NCBI GenBank assembly: GCA_030077755.1 | Contig: JAQJZZ010000008.1 | Coordinates: 682,001 to 746,000, forward strand | Direction of reading: 5' to 3' | Source of the DNA: Filosporella fistucella | Taxonomy: Eukaryota; Ascomycota; Leotiomycetes; Helotiales | DNA length: 64,000 nt | Shown: positions 55,762 through 64,000 of the stretch, piece after piece | Layout: each line of letters opens with the position of its first letter | Numbering within the stretch: position 1 is the stretch's first letter | Translations under genes and position numbers: made by a program | Notes under the pieces: model-generated | Database searches by the model: none | Seen by the model: the letters and a program-made list of their open reading frames with translations, nothing else | Told to the model about the DNA's origin: nothing

Positions 55762-56895
55762 ATGACTGAACCATCACCTCCTCTTTCTAATGGCTCGGGC
55801 GATCAACCCTCAGGTTCTCCACCTCCACCATCATCAGCCTGCTCATCTCCCCTTTCACCAGTCCCTTCAAATTTAGTTACACCACCACCAAGCTCACCGG
55901 AAATTATCCAAGGCCAATCCAAGGAGATTGTTAACCCTGAATCAGAGGATCAACCCGAAGAGACTGGCAGTCCTAACTCAGAGGACCAACTCAATGAGAC
56001 TGCAAACCCAGATACAGAGCTCCAAGACAATGGACAAGATGCTCTAGATGTGAAGAGAGGACGAGGTCGCCCAAAAGGAGTCAAGAACAAGCCGAAGCTA
56101 GACAGTGAGGGTAACCCTCTCCCACTCATACCAAAAGTCAAAAACACCTGGAAAGTCCGCAACAAGCTCGACAATCGCAAAGTCACTCCCGGTGATCATT
56201 CCCTCGAACAACTGGAAAAAGATCGGGGAAGTAAGTTTTCCGTCGATGAAATGATGACTCTCTGTCGCCAAAAACCAAATTACCTTGATGAAGTCAATGA
56301 GCGATTCCCTGCTCTTGGATCATCTACACGTCTCTGTCTTTCAGCTCATCGAAAGAAGAAAGTCCATCATCGGCACGATGCAGCTGGAGACCGGGCTTTC
56401 CGGAGACAATTGAAATATTATCTTCAATCTCTCGATCCGCCTCATCTCCGAGTTCCTGCACTAGGTGGCCTTATATTCCCTCACAAATCGGTACTTTCAC
56501 AGGCGGAGAAAAGAAGAAGGGAAGAAGTCGATCAGGCGAGAGAGAAAGATTTTGAACGTCTAGCTAAGAGATTTAGAGGAGAGAAAGAAGCTGAGTTTGG
56601 AACTCCATTCATCCCAAATCCACCTCCGGGAGAACCTCAACCACCACAGCCAGAAGCGCATGAACCTATTGTTAATTCTACTCCTGGTATGACTTTGATC
56701 GAGGGGTTTGGGTATAGGCCTATTCCTGAGTTCCTATCTAGAGCTGACCCGGTCTTCGAGAAGCCTATTGATTGGGGCAGTGAGGATGAAGAATATGAGG
56801 AAGGTGATTCGGATGGTGACGAAGATGGGGATTACGGTGGAACTGACGACTGGATGGACTCGTCACTGAATAGTGCTGCTCAGGATTTGTATTAG
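55762..56895 (+). CDS. AT-hook DNA-binding-type protein, 377 aa
   Basis: A single exon from ATG 55762 (MTEPSPPLSNGSG). The N-terminus is Pro/Ser-rich, with three approximate repeats of ExEDQxxETxxPxxE. DVKRGRGRPKGVKNKPKLD at about residues 95-113 is a canonical AT-hook (GRP core with basic flanks), which binds the minor groove of AT-rich DNA. A charged, helical, probably folded region follows (LEQLEKDRGSKFSVDEMMTL, LCLSAHRKKKVHHRHDAAGD, FRRQLKYYLQSLDPPHLRVP). The C-terminus is very acidic (GSEDEEYEEGDSDGDEDGDY). A nuclear, chromatin-linked role is likely from composition. I do not recognise the flanking region as a named domain. Confidence 0.78.
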   Translation: MTEPSPPLSNGSGDQPSGSPPPPSSACSSPLSPVPSNLVTPPPSSPEIIQGQSKEIVNPESEDQPEETGSPNSEDQLNETANPDTELQDNGQDALDVKRGRGRPKGVKNKPKLDSEGNPLPLIPKVKNTWKVRNKLDNRKVTPGDHSLEQLEKDRGSKFSVDEMMTLCRQKPNYLDEVNERFPALGSSTRLCLSAHRKKKVHHRHDAAGDRAFRRQLKYYLQSLDPPHLRVPALGGLIFPHKSVLSQAEKRRREEVDQAREKDFERLAKRFRGEKEAEFGTPFIPNPPPGEPQPPQPEAHEPIVNSTPGMTLIEGFGYRPIPEFLSRADPVFEKPIDWGSEDEEYEEGDSDGDEDGDYGGTDDWMDSSLNSAAQDLY

Positions 56896-57485
56896 ACGGA
56901 GGTTGGGGATGCAGTTTGCTGAGATTTGGCATCCTGTACTTTAATCGGCCACTGTACTATCTACTTTGTTTAGATATCGAGAATGGGATTGTGTCAGGCT
57001 TGAAACTTAGGCTCTGCCTCGATCTTCCTTCTCTCCTGTTGGGGAAGAAGGGGCTTGTATCCGACTTAGCCTTTGTTCTCAATACATTGAACATTCGTAA
57101 TTCTATCACTTTCATTGGCATATAAAGAAGGGACTTTGTAAATAGATCTCGGACATAATTCTTGAGAAAGTTAGAGAACGAGTTCAATAAAGTGATAGAA
57201 AGTGTTTCTTGGATAATTGATTCGATGTGGTCATTGAGATCCGTATACTTCGACAATATTCTTGTCAAATCTTTCACACCTTGTGATACTGTTTTGGTAT
57301 GAGACAACGAAATGCATAGAAGGCATGATAACTCTATTGCTTCTGTATATCGGCATCTCAACTTCCTCCCAGGTATTACATTAATTCTCTGCATCTCATC
57401 AAAATTTTGTACCAAGGCACCACTCCACAAAATTACATCATACATTGTCGCACTGACCCTGGCATTCAGGCAAAATATTACCAAT
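56896..57485. other. Intergenic; unsupported minus-strand frame 56957-57445
   Basis: On the minus strand, from ATG 57443-57445, a frame reads MYDVILWSGALVQNFDEMQR and later helical sequence (VKDLTRILSKYTDLNDHIES). It is about 163 codons without stops, with no domain or splice signals. It could be a small gene or chance; I leave it uncalled. Confidence 0.25.
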
Positions 57486-58254
57486 ATGTCAGAGGAGTGG
57501 GACGTCGTCTCCAAACCGCCTTCTCTCAGGTTCCACACTCCTACCGCATCGGAAGATGGCGAACTCTGGGCTCGCTATGGAAACGCGGACAAGGAATCTG
57601 ACTCTTCGGTTGTAAAGAATGAAAAATCTATGTCTGTGAAAGAAGCTGTGGCAAAGATAAATTAGCAGACTGCCACTAGGGAGTGGGTTGTTGCGCATCA
57701 GTATGTTGGTGCTCAGGAAAACAGAGCAGAAGCGGATCGAGGATTGGGTGAGGAGAAGGAAGGTCAAGGCGAAGGCAGAGAAGCGGAATACAAAAGAGAA
57801 GTCGGAGGTGGGAGGTGTAAAGATGAAAACCCACGAAGGGAAGGAGATGCGGCAGAGTGAGGTGAACGCCAAGGTATCGGAGGACAAGCAGGTGAAAAAG
57901 AAGGAAGTGGGAGACTAGACAATCAGCAGAAAAGACAAGAAGGCAAATGCATTGGATGGGAATCTTGCGAAAGGCAAGCAAGGCGACAAAGAAATGCGAA
58001 AGAACATGAACGACATCAAACCATTTATCCCACATGCCTCAAAACAGCAATCAACAGCTACCAGCGTTGAGAAAACCGAAAACGACAAATCAGCACCCTG
58101 TGAGCCGAATTGGAAGTAATCAAACAGCGCCTCATCGTTTGGAAAAGTCATCGGATTTGTCGCTTTATTTGTGATTGGTAGTAGTTTCCAATTCATGAGA
58201 TCGAAGGGAGGAGCTCAGCGGCCCTTCAGTTTAAGTCAGTCCCGGGATGAATGA
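57486..58254 (+). pseudogene. Decayed gene: K/E-rich protein with C-terminal membrane anchor
   Basis: From ATG 57486 the frame reads MSEEWDVVSKPPSLRFHTP and ...KEAVAKIN, then TAG (57663-57665), followed by QTATREWVVAHQYVGAQENR in the same frame. A +1 shift (about 57690-57740) leads to a Lys/Glu-rich helix (EQKRIEDWVRRRKVKAKAEK), a TAG (57916-57918), KDKKANALDGNLAKGKQGDK and then a TAA (58117-58119). After this the same frame gives a membrane-span-like FGKVIGFVALFVIGSSFQF and a TGA at 58252-58254. All three stops lie where CAG or CAA would read Gln, as expected from C-to-T change. Order of parts: a short folded N-terminus, coiled helix and tail anchor. Family not recognised. Confidence 0.45.
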
Positions 58255-58877
58255 TCATACAGGTTGTCTCGTGAATACAAGGGTTACCACCAGACACTCT
58301 CGGATCAAGAATCAACGTTTGTTTCTAGCCCTTTTTCACCTTTTCAATTAGAATGAAAGTAGCCATCAGATCTGGTGACCTGAACGCTTTGGAGTAAACT
58401 TCAAGGACCAGATTTAGGTGAGGATCAATTGTGAACGTGAGTGGCTTTGAATAGATCAATGAATAATCGTTTGCTACTCTTCTCCTATACACGGATACTC
58501 AAATACTAGAGATGATTGATAAGATCAAACATTTGGCTTAGCATTTAAGGCTGAGAAGATACGTTGTGAAATCGGAAATCTCACCTGCAATTCACTCAGT
58601 AGCTCAGCTCATATTTGAGTTTGAGCTCTTGTAAGATTATGAACCGCGCTCTAGCTTCTAATGCTAGTGCATAGCTTATCAAAAAGAGCTTCAACTTTTG
58701 AAGCTCGTCATTTTGAAGAATTGGAGAACAAATCTCTAGTTTGCCATGATCTATTGCAATTCGTGAACAACAATATGGGGAACTATTGTCCGAATTTATT
58801 TACTTGAATTCGGCTTCTTATTATCAAATTCCAAATCTAAGTTAGAACTCAAACTCTGAATACTGGGTTACTGGCTA
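58255..58877. other. AT-rich intergenic region
   Basis: No coding segment seen. It leads into the promoter of the first tandem paralogue. Confidence 0.5.
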
Positions 58878-58960
58878 GGTTCAATAAAAAAGAGGGCTTC
58901 TATCCACCCTGAGGACTTTTTCTCGTCAACAAACAACTCGCTTCGACATACCTCAACACA
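58878..58960 (+). promoter_or_regulatory. Conserved core-promoter/leader block, paralogue 1
   Basis: An AATAAAAAA TATA-like element is followed by TCCACCCTGAGGACTTTTTC, then CAACAAACAACTC. The same order (TATAAAA, TCCAC..., T-rich, CCAACAA[AG]CAAC) precedes the other two paralogues at 60878 and 63087, so it is conserved noncoding sequence of the family. Confidence 0.65.
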
Positions 58961-59095
58961 CGTCTACAACCTTTCAAAACTTTAACACCCTTCCAAAAGC
59001 TCTCATAGAGAGACCTAACTTCTTTCTTCCACATCCAATCCTCTTACCTGACACATCTACCCACTTAAAACAACCCTCCATCAACTGAATCAATT

Positions 59096-59925
59096 GTAAG
59101 CCCCCCCCTTCACAACTCTTATCCATTTCTTCTGTGCTTGCAATATATTACAGGCTCACTAAGTCCGTGTCATACTGAGCTAAATCTAGTAAAAAAAATC
59201 GCTTCCTCACGCGGTTCATTTGTTGGCAGCGAATTTGACATGGTTGGAACTCCAATCGCATCTCCGTCTGCTTCACGAGCACCACCAGTCATCAGGGAAG
59301 CTGAGGGCATTCCATGATCTTTTTCCAGCTCGTCTGTCCGCAGCAAGCATTCCAAGTCTGGTATCGAGAGCATCCACTCTGGGAATAATCCCAGGCATCG
59401 AACCATTGGAACACCAGTCATGCCATTCTTTCCACTCCCGATATCGCTTTGGCGACAATAACCTACCACTTCGCCCCATTCCCTTGTGTCACAAGCGGAC
59501 CAGGTGCCATCGATTTCGATCATCACCCGCGTGACTGGATCCATGCCTCCAACCCCCGATATTACCTCGGAAAAATGATTAAGGAGGAGAATGGAGCAGC
59601 AAAGGCCATCACTGTTTTGGTCTTCTCTGCTGCCATCCGGGATAACTACACTGGCGATCGAACTTGGGCTTGCCAGGACCTTTTCGATGTCACTCTCGAC
59701 ATCTTGTTCAAACTCGATGGATCGCCTTCGGGATATCTAGTTAAGCTCAAGAACTTTGGGCTTAAAAAGAAGGGAATCTTGAGCAATGTCCAATTCGAGA
59801 ACGGAAAGGCATATTTCATGATTGCCAAAAACGGAGTATACACATGGCTTGACCATCGATTGGGCGATTTCCAAGCAGGTAAATCCATTGGTGCTCTTCC
59901 GGAGATCCAGGTTTCAATCCTTTAG
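59096..59925 (+). pseudogene. Tandem-array paralogue 1 (degraded N-terminal part)
   Basis: A 5'-UTR intron (59096-59153, GTAAGC ... TTACAG) matches those of the two sister genes. The N-terminal frame (GSEFDMVGTPIASPSASRAP, ATG 59240) resembles the third copy (GSDFNHV...STPIVSQDPSRAP). It ends at TGA 59315-59317 and sits one base out of phase with the C-terminal frame. That frame is well kept to TAG 59923-59925: DIALATITYHFAPFPC, then AIDFDHHPRDW, GYLVKLKNFGLKKKGIL, NGKAYFMIAKNGVYTWLD and IGALPEIQVSIL. No ATG begins it. Either the copy has lost its N-terminus or it carries a sequence error of the deletion type plus a stop. Function unknown. Confidence 0.55.
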
Positions 59926-60877
59926 ACACGCTACAGAGCGGAAAGAAGGTATAGTGATTCTTGAAAATTTTAAATTTCCGAGCTAACCGTAATGCAGATG
60001 ACAGTGGATCTCCCTACAGGGGATAGAAATAATTATTTTCTTTGGAACTGGTGCAAGTGAAGGGGAATTCATAGGGGCTTGTTTTCTCAGGCGATGATAT
60101 TTTGGAAAAAGTTGGTCATGCATTGACTTTTGGGGGGAAAAGGATGTACAGTCTCGGTTTCTGGTAAGAGACATTGAGACTAGAGCATGACCACACTCTC
60201 GGATATTAACTTGCTTTTATCAAAAGCAGCGGTGGTGTGAGTTTTTTCTTTTGACCTTAACTCCTAAACTCAAATAAGAGCATCTGCCATTCATAAACTT
60301 TACTCAATGATGCTGCTTGTGATCATACCTAACTTGGACATATCCACGACAATTCTGCTACTTGACTAGATACGTGGCTTAAATCTATCAATCATAGTCT
60401 TCCTCTAAGTTGATACTGAAGATGGTAACAATGTCTCCTAGATAGAGAGATGATTATTGAAACACCACATAGCTTCAGAACTTTTGCATAACCTTATATA
60501 AGGTTGATGTCAACATGATTCGCCTCCGATGGTGAATTCTCTTTACTTACGTTATTTAGGATCTATATAGAAATCTAATAAAATAGCAATACTAATCTTC
60601 ACTTACTTAAACCAAACATGATTTGATACTCTTCATAATTCTCAATACCTTTTTGTCCCTAATTATGTGGAAATTAACTCGAACAAGTGCAACCAAACTT
60701 ATTGCCGGATTATTTTGGAGTTCGACTTCAAGCGTTTCTTGTTAGACCAGGTCGAGTATAATCCGAACTCCTTATTTTTACTCGACTTTGTCCTCCCTAG
60801 TCTAAGGCTCAAACTCAAACTAGATACAGGCAATGGCCTGAGGCGCCACTAGTGCTGTTTCTTTGGTCTTCAAGACT
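59926..60877. other. Intergenic between paralogues 1 and 2
   Basis: AT-rich; no gene supported. A short stretch with CTCAAACTC (about 60808-60820) is also present upstream of paralogue 1 (near 58845-58853), extending the conserved upstream sequence. Confidence 0.45.
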
Positions 60878-60945
60878 TATAAAAGAAGGGTTGTTCTCCA
60901 CTAGAAGAATCTTTTCTTTCCAACAAACAACCACCAATCGAATCC
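60878..60945 (+). promoter_or_regulatory. TATA box and conserved leader block, paralogue 2
   Basis: TATAAAA at 60878-60884, then TTCTCCACTAGAAGAATC, a T-rich run and CCAACAAACAACC. It aligns with the blocks before paralogues 1 and 3. A 94-nt 5'-UTR intron follows (61041-61134, GTATGA ... GTGCTAG), ending nine bases before the ATG. Confidence 0.7.
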
Positions 60946-61143
60946 TACACACTTTCACAACAGAAACAAGTCTTATCACCCACACTTGATACCACTCCAT
61001 CACAGCCCGATCCAAATCATCGAAAAAATTTCAGAACAAGGTATGACTCCACTCCTCAACCAACTTTCTCTTCATAGCAGAATGACACCACTGGCTTCTA
61101 GTTTCCTACAATGACACATACTTACTTGTGCTAGGTATTCAAA

Positions 61144-61890
61144 ATGTCTGCCATCTCTAATTCTTCCTTCGATTTCGACAAGATCGATTACACCCCCACC
61201 CCATCCATTGCAGCTGATTCCGAATCTGGTGACGATTTCAACGATCTCGGAGACCATACCCCAATCCGATCAGTCGCTGCCTCTCAAGCCTTCTGCAATG
61301 CTATGTCCATCAAGTCGATGTCACCACTCTCCTCGAAGTTCGAAGTTAAGACAGTAGGCAACCAATCGAACATCACTATCTGGCCAAACGCAGATACCGC
61401 TTTGGCTGTGGTCTCGTACAAATTCGCAACCTTCCACACTGAGGATCGTGCCCATGAGTGCATTTCATTTGATCGACGCCCTCGGCAATGGCAATTTGCC
61501 CCACGACCATGGGAAGACATTATTCAAATCTCCAAGGAGAAAGACTGCGCCGCCAAGCTGATCGCTCTCATTGTCTTTTTTACTATGCTCGACCCATTTG
61601 AAAAACCCATGTCCACCTCCTGGAAGTCTCTGATCCAGTATGCCGGAGGCAGTCTCTTCAATCTTGCAGGCGCTCCAAGCCAGTACCTGGTCAAATTGCA
61701 GGGCTTTAATCTGGAAAAGAAGGGTATTTTGAATGATGTTCCATTTGAAAAAGGCGAAGCATACTGTGTCATCAACCGCCTTAATCCCAATGGAGAGATT
61801 CTCTTCACCTGGATCAACAAGGTATCTGGTGATTTTATGTCACGCAAAGTTATTGGTTCCCTTCCCGAGTTCCCTGTCTCAGTTCTCTGA
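61144..61890 (+). CDS. Tandem-array paralogue 2 (intact), 248 aa, unrecognised family
   Basis: A single coding exon from ATG 61144 (AAAATGTC) to TGA 61888-61890. There is no signal peptide (MSAISNSSFDFDKIDYTPTP), so it is probably intracellular. Residues 1 to about 75 are Ser/Asp-rich and disordered. The domain follows: ADTALAVVSYKFATFHTED, ECISFDRRPRQWQF, a Lys/Ala helix (KLIALIVFFTML), SLFNLAGAPSQYLVKLQGFN, KKGILNDVPFEKGEAYCVI, ITWINKV-like (LFTWINKVSGDF) and VIGSLPEFPVSVL. Both other copies share this order, giving a family core of PSxYLVKLxxFxL..KxIL...F..GxAYxxI.......W......GD......IG.LPE..VS.L. The last part looks beta-rich. No catalytic signature seen. The conserved regulatory block and 5'-UTR intron suggest shared expression. 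Confidence 0.75.
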   Translation: MSAISNSSFDFDKIDYTPTPSIAADSESGDDFNDLGDHTPIRSVAASQAFCNAMSIKSMSPLSSKFEVKTVGNQSNITIWPNADTALAVVSYKFATFHTEDRAHECISFDRRPRQWQFAPRPWEDIIQISKEKDCAAKLIALIVFFTMLDPFEKPMSTSWKSLIQYAGGSLFNLAGAPSQYLVKLQGFNLEKKGILNDVPFEKGEAYCVINRLNPNGEILFTWINKVSGDFMSRKVIGSLPEFPVSVL

Positions 61891-63086
61891 GCATGCATTG
61901 CCTCGCTTTGCAGCAAAGGTATTGTGCAATATTCCCAACAAGCAGCCAACGAGCTAACAAATTTCAAGATCTGATATGGAACCTACACAAAGGACAACGG
62001 AATTGGTTTGTGGGCGATCTGGGGGAGTTTTCTAGAGTTGGGGTGTGGGTCACATTTTGAGTATTTGGCGATGGTTCCTAGGGATAGGTGTTTGGTTGAA
62101 GCCAATTACTTGAAGAAAGCCTCAAACAATGAATTCCCTAACTTCTAGATTCTTTTCGGGGCTTTCGGTGTATTGGTCGGGGCGTAGTTTCTCTGGCATG
62201 AATTAAATCGTCTGTAATCACAGTGCTTTCCTCTATAATATCGCTTGTGAACTTAAACGTTTCCAGTAGCCTTAAAATAGACTGTCTTTTGATATGGAAT
62301 TCTATCTTTTCATGAAAGATAAACGATTTCATTGACTCAAACACGTGTCCATGTACCCGTGATCTTGAGATGTCAAAGGTATTACTTCCTTCAAACAAAA
62401 TACTCTGCACGATATTTGCGTCGGTAAGAAGTTGGAAGGAAAACACCATATCAACTGTCTGCCTTGTATTGGGATACTATCACACTACGGGCTGCTGTTT
62501 ATCTGGCTGGGTGATATTTATAAGTCAGTGTGTATGAAAAGGTTCTTTTGTTTAGCTGGGCCACGTATAACTCCCCAGATCAATGTGCGACATCACCCCT
62601 AGTATCTTGAATTTCTCAACAAGTCTGCTTCTCTCACGGGCTTTTGATGTCCCTACATGTAAAATTTCATGCAGACGGAATTAACAAACTATATACTAGT
62701 GATGATGGTTATTGCTTCTAATAATACTATAAGCTATAATATCAACGATGTTTGCTCTTTTGAAAAACTGCAAAATCCGGGTAAAAATGGCCTATTTTTT
62801 GGTTTAATTATCTAGCAAGGATTTACCCAATCAAGGAAAGTATATCGGTTTAAATATCCTCTTAAATTCTTCGCAGTTGCCATGAAAGACGGCCTTGATC
62901 CTCCAGGTTAGCTGGAATTGAGCCTCGGACCGTCTGTCAAGTTCAGTTTCCTTCTTATCTGATAAATCGAGCCTACTGTTTGCCTTACGCTTCATATCAT
63001 ATATGTAAATTCTCAGAAAACTTCAATTTGCCTTTAGTCAACAGAAAAATTCAACCAAAAACTTCGTTTGAAGAGTCCTTAAGGTC
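61891..63086. other. Intergenic between paralogues 2 and 3
   Basis: Minus-strand frame 62138-62449 shows no features. AT-rich; no other gene or repeat recognised. Confidence 0.45.
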
Positions 63087-63347
63087 TATAAAACTAAGAC
63101 TCCCCTCCACCTTGAGGATATTTTTTTTTTCCAACAAGCAACTCTCTCCAACATATCTCGACAACCACGCTCATCTCAAACATTCGCACCAACTCCAACT
63201 CTTTCCTTCCGAAGACATTACCCTTTATTGTCCATTACGTTTTCCTACAGGAAGGTAAGCCTCATCCTTTCTAATCACCTCACCACCCCCATGCCCACAT
63301 TAACATTACTTCCACCAGTTCACCACTGACATAATAAAAAGAACAAA
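63087..63347 (+). promoter_or_regulatory. TATA box, conserved leader block and 5'-UTR intron, paralogue 3
   Basis: TATAAAA at 63087-63093, then TCCACCTTGAGGATA, a run of T and CCAACAAGCAACTC. It is closest to the paralogue 1 block (TCCACCCTGAGGAC). The 64-nt 5'-UTR intron is 63255-63318 (GTAAGC ... CACCAG). Confidence 0.7.
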
Positions 63348-64000
63348 ATGCCTGTCTGTGGCAGCGATTTCAATCACGTTGCTGGAGCCGCTTCTGGTTT
63401 CTCAACCCCAATCGTCTCTCAAGACCCTTCCCGCGCACCCTCTGAAGCTGGAGACAATATGAAAAAAAATGCCTTTCTCGAAAACTCTTGCGATATCCCT
63501 GTCTCCTCCCACGGTGACACTGCAATGGCAGTTATTGGTAACCGCTTCAACATCCTTCCAAAATCCGCGCAACACCCAAAAGCTTTCACTTTCGAGGTGA
63601 ACCCACGTTTCTGGGCTTACATTCGGATTACAATCAAGCACTCGAGAAATTATCCATGGAGACCAATGGTGCTACAAAGTTGCTTGCTGTAATCATGTTT
63701 TCCGCAATGCTGAAGCAGCACGATAAGGATATCGATCGCCGTCGACGGGCATGGAACCAGATTTATTCCACCGCTCACCGCATCCTTTTTGTTTCTCATA
63801 TTAACAGCCCAGCCCAATACCTCGTGAAACTCAAGAACTTCAATCTTGCCGACAAGAGTATTCTGAACGAGAGCAATGAATTCTTCGTTGACGGAACTGC
63901 ATACTTTGTTGTTGATAAAGAGGGTGGATTCAATTGGGTACACAAGTTGAATGGCGATCTTCACCACACTATCGGAGTGCTTCCCGAAATCCAAATTGCC
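63348..64000 (+). pseudogene. Tandem-array paralogue 3 (one apparent 1-nt deletion; runs off the window)
   Basis: ATG 63348 starts MPVCGSDFNHVAGAASGFST, a Ser/Pro-rich leader like the sister copies. GDTAMAVIGNRFNILPKSAQ and AFTFEVNPRFWAYI then match the family core. After WAYI the natural continuation, beginning GAT TAC AAT (63626), is one base out of phase. The original frame reaches TAA 63690-63692. The second frame runs on as MFSAMLKQHDKDIDRR, PAQYLVKLKNFNLADKSIL, GTAYFVVDKEGGFNWVHK and GVLPEIQIA, reaching the window edge. The lesion is next to ATTCGGATT with no homopolymer. It is either a recent disabling mutation or a sequence error in an otherwise well-preserved gene. Confidence 0.6.

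Noticed and set aside
1..64000. CRISPR arrays, bacterial operons, insertion sequences, viral or retroelement coding regions
   Set aside because: No direct-repeat/spacer pattern, transposase, reverse transcriptase or integrase motif was seen; the genes are eukaryotic with spliceosomal introns.

Overview
This looks like nuclear DNA of a filamentous ascomycete, most likely Leotiomycetes/Helotiales. Genes carry short GT-AG introns (46-180 nt) with CTAAC/CTGAC-like branch sites. They encode fungal families (DUS4, CECR5-type HAD, fungal GNAT, C-type cyclin, F-box/LRR-like), and there are several 2EXR-domain genes, a family expanded in that class. The order is inferred from gene content; no marker gene fixes the species. 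Many small exons were joined by hand from splice sites and reading frame, so boundaries are predictions.

Left part (1-12.9 kb): the 3' end of a basic/Ser-rich gene, then a very large minus-strand gene (about 2459-12905, roughly 3,480 codons) for a secreted Ser/Thr-rich, mucin-like repeat protein. Its reading frame changes 11-12 times, with almost no nonsense codons. One change is explained by an 8-bp palindromic microsatellite, and a stop in the presumed signal peptide sits inside a perfect hairpin.

Middle (14.6-38.3 kb): ordinary genes. These are a four-exon DUS4 tRNA-dihydrouridine synthase, a nine-exon 1078-aa secreted protein, an aldo-keto reductase, a CECR5-like HAD hydrolase, a GNAT acetyltransferase, a frameshifted 2EXR gene, a C-type cyclin, a 41-aa single-span micropeptide, a small secreted protein, a tRNA-like pol III gene and an F-box/LRR-like protein.

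38.7-47.5 kb: a 2EXR-rich block with three intact genes and one broken copy (plus the broken copy at 28 kb). 48.5-57 kb: an acidic poly-Glu nuclear-type protein, two lineage-type hypotheticals (one with a 24-copy Asp-Gly repeat) and an AT-hook protein, followed by a decayed gene with three in-frame stops.

Right end (58.9-64 kb): three tandem paralogues of a family I do not recognise. They share a core promoter block, a 5'-UTR intron and a conserved C-terminal domain. The middle copy is intact; the first is degraded and the third has one apparent 1-nt deletion. This array and the giant frame-broken surface-protein gene are the most unusual parts of the window.
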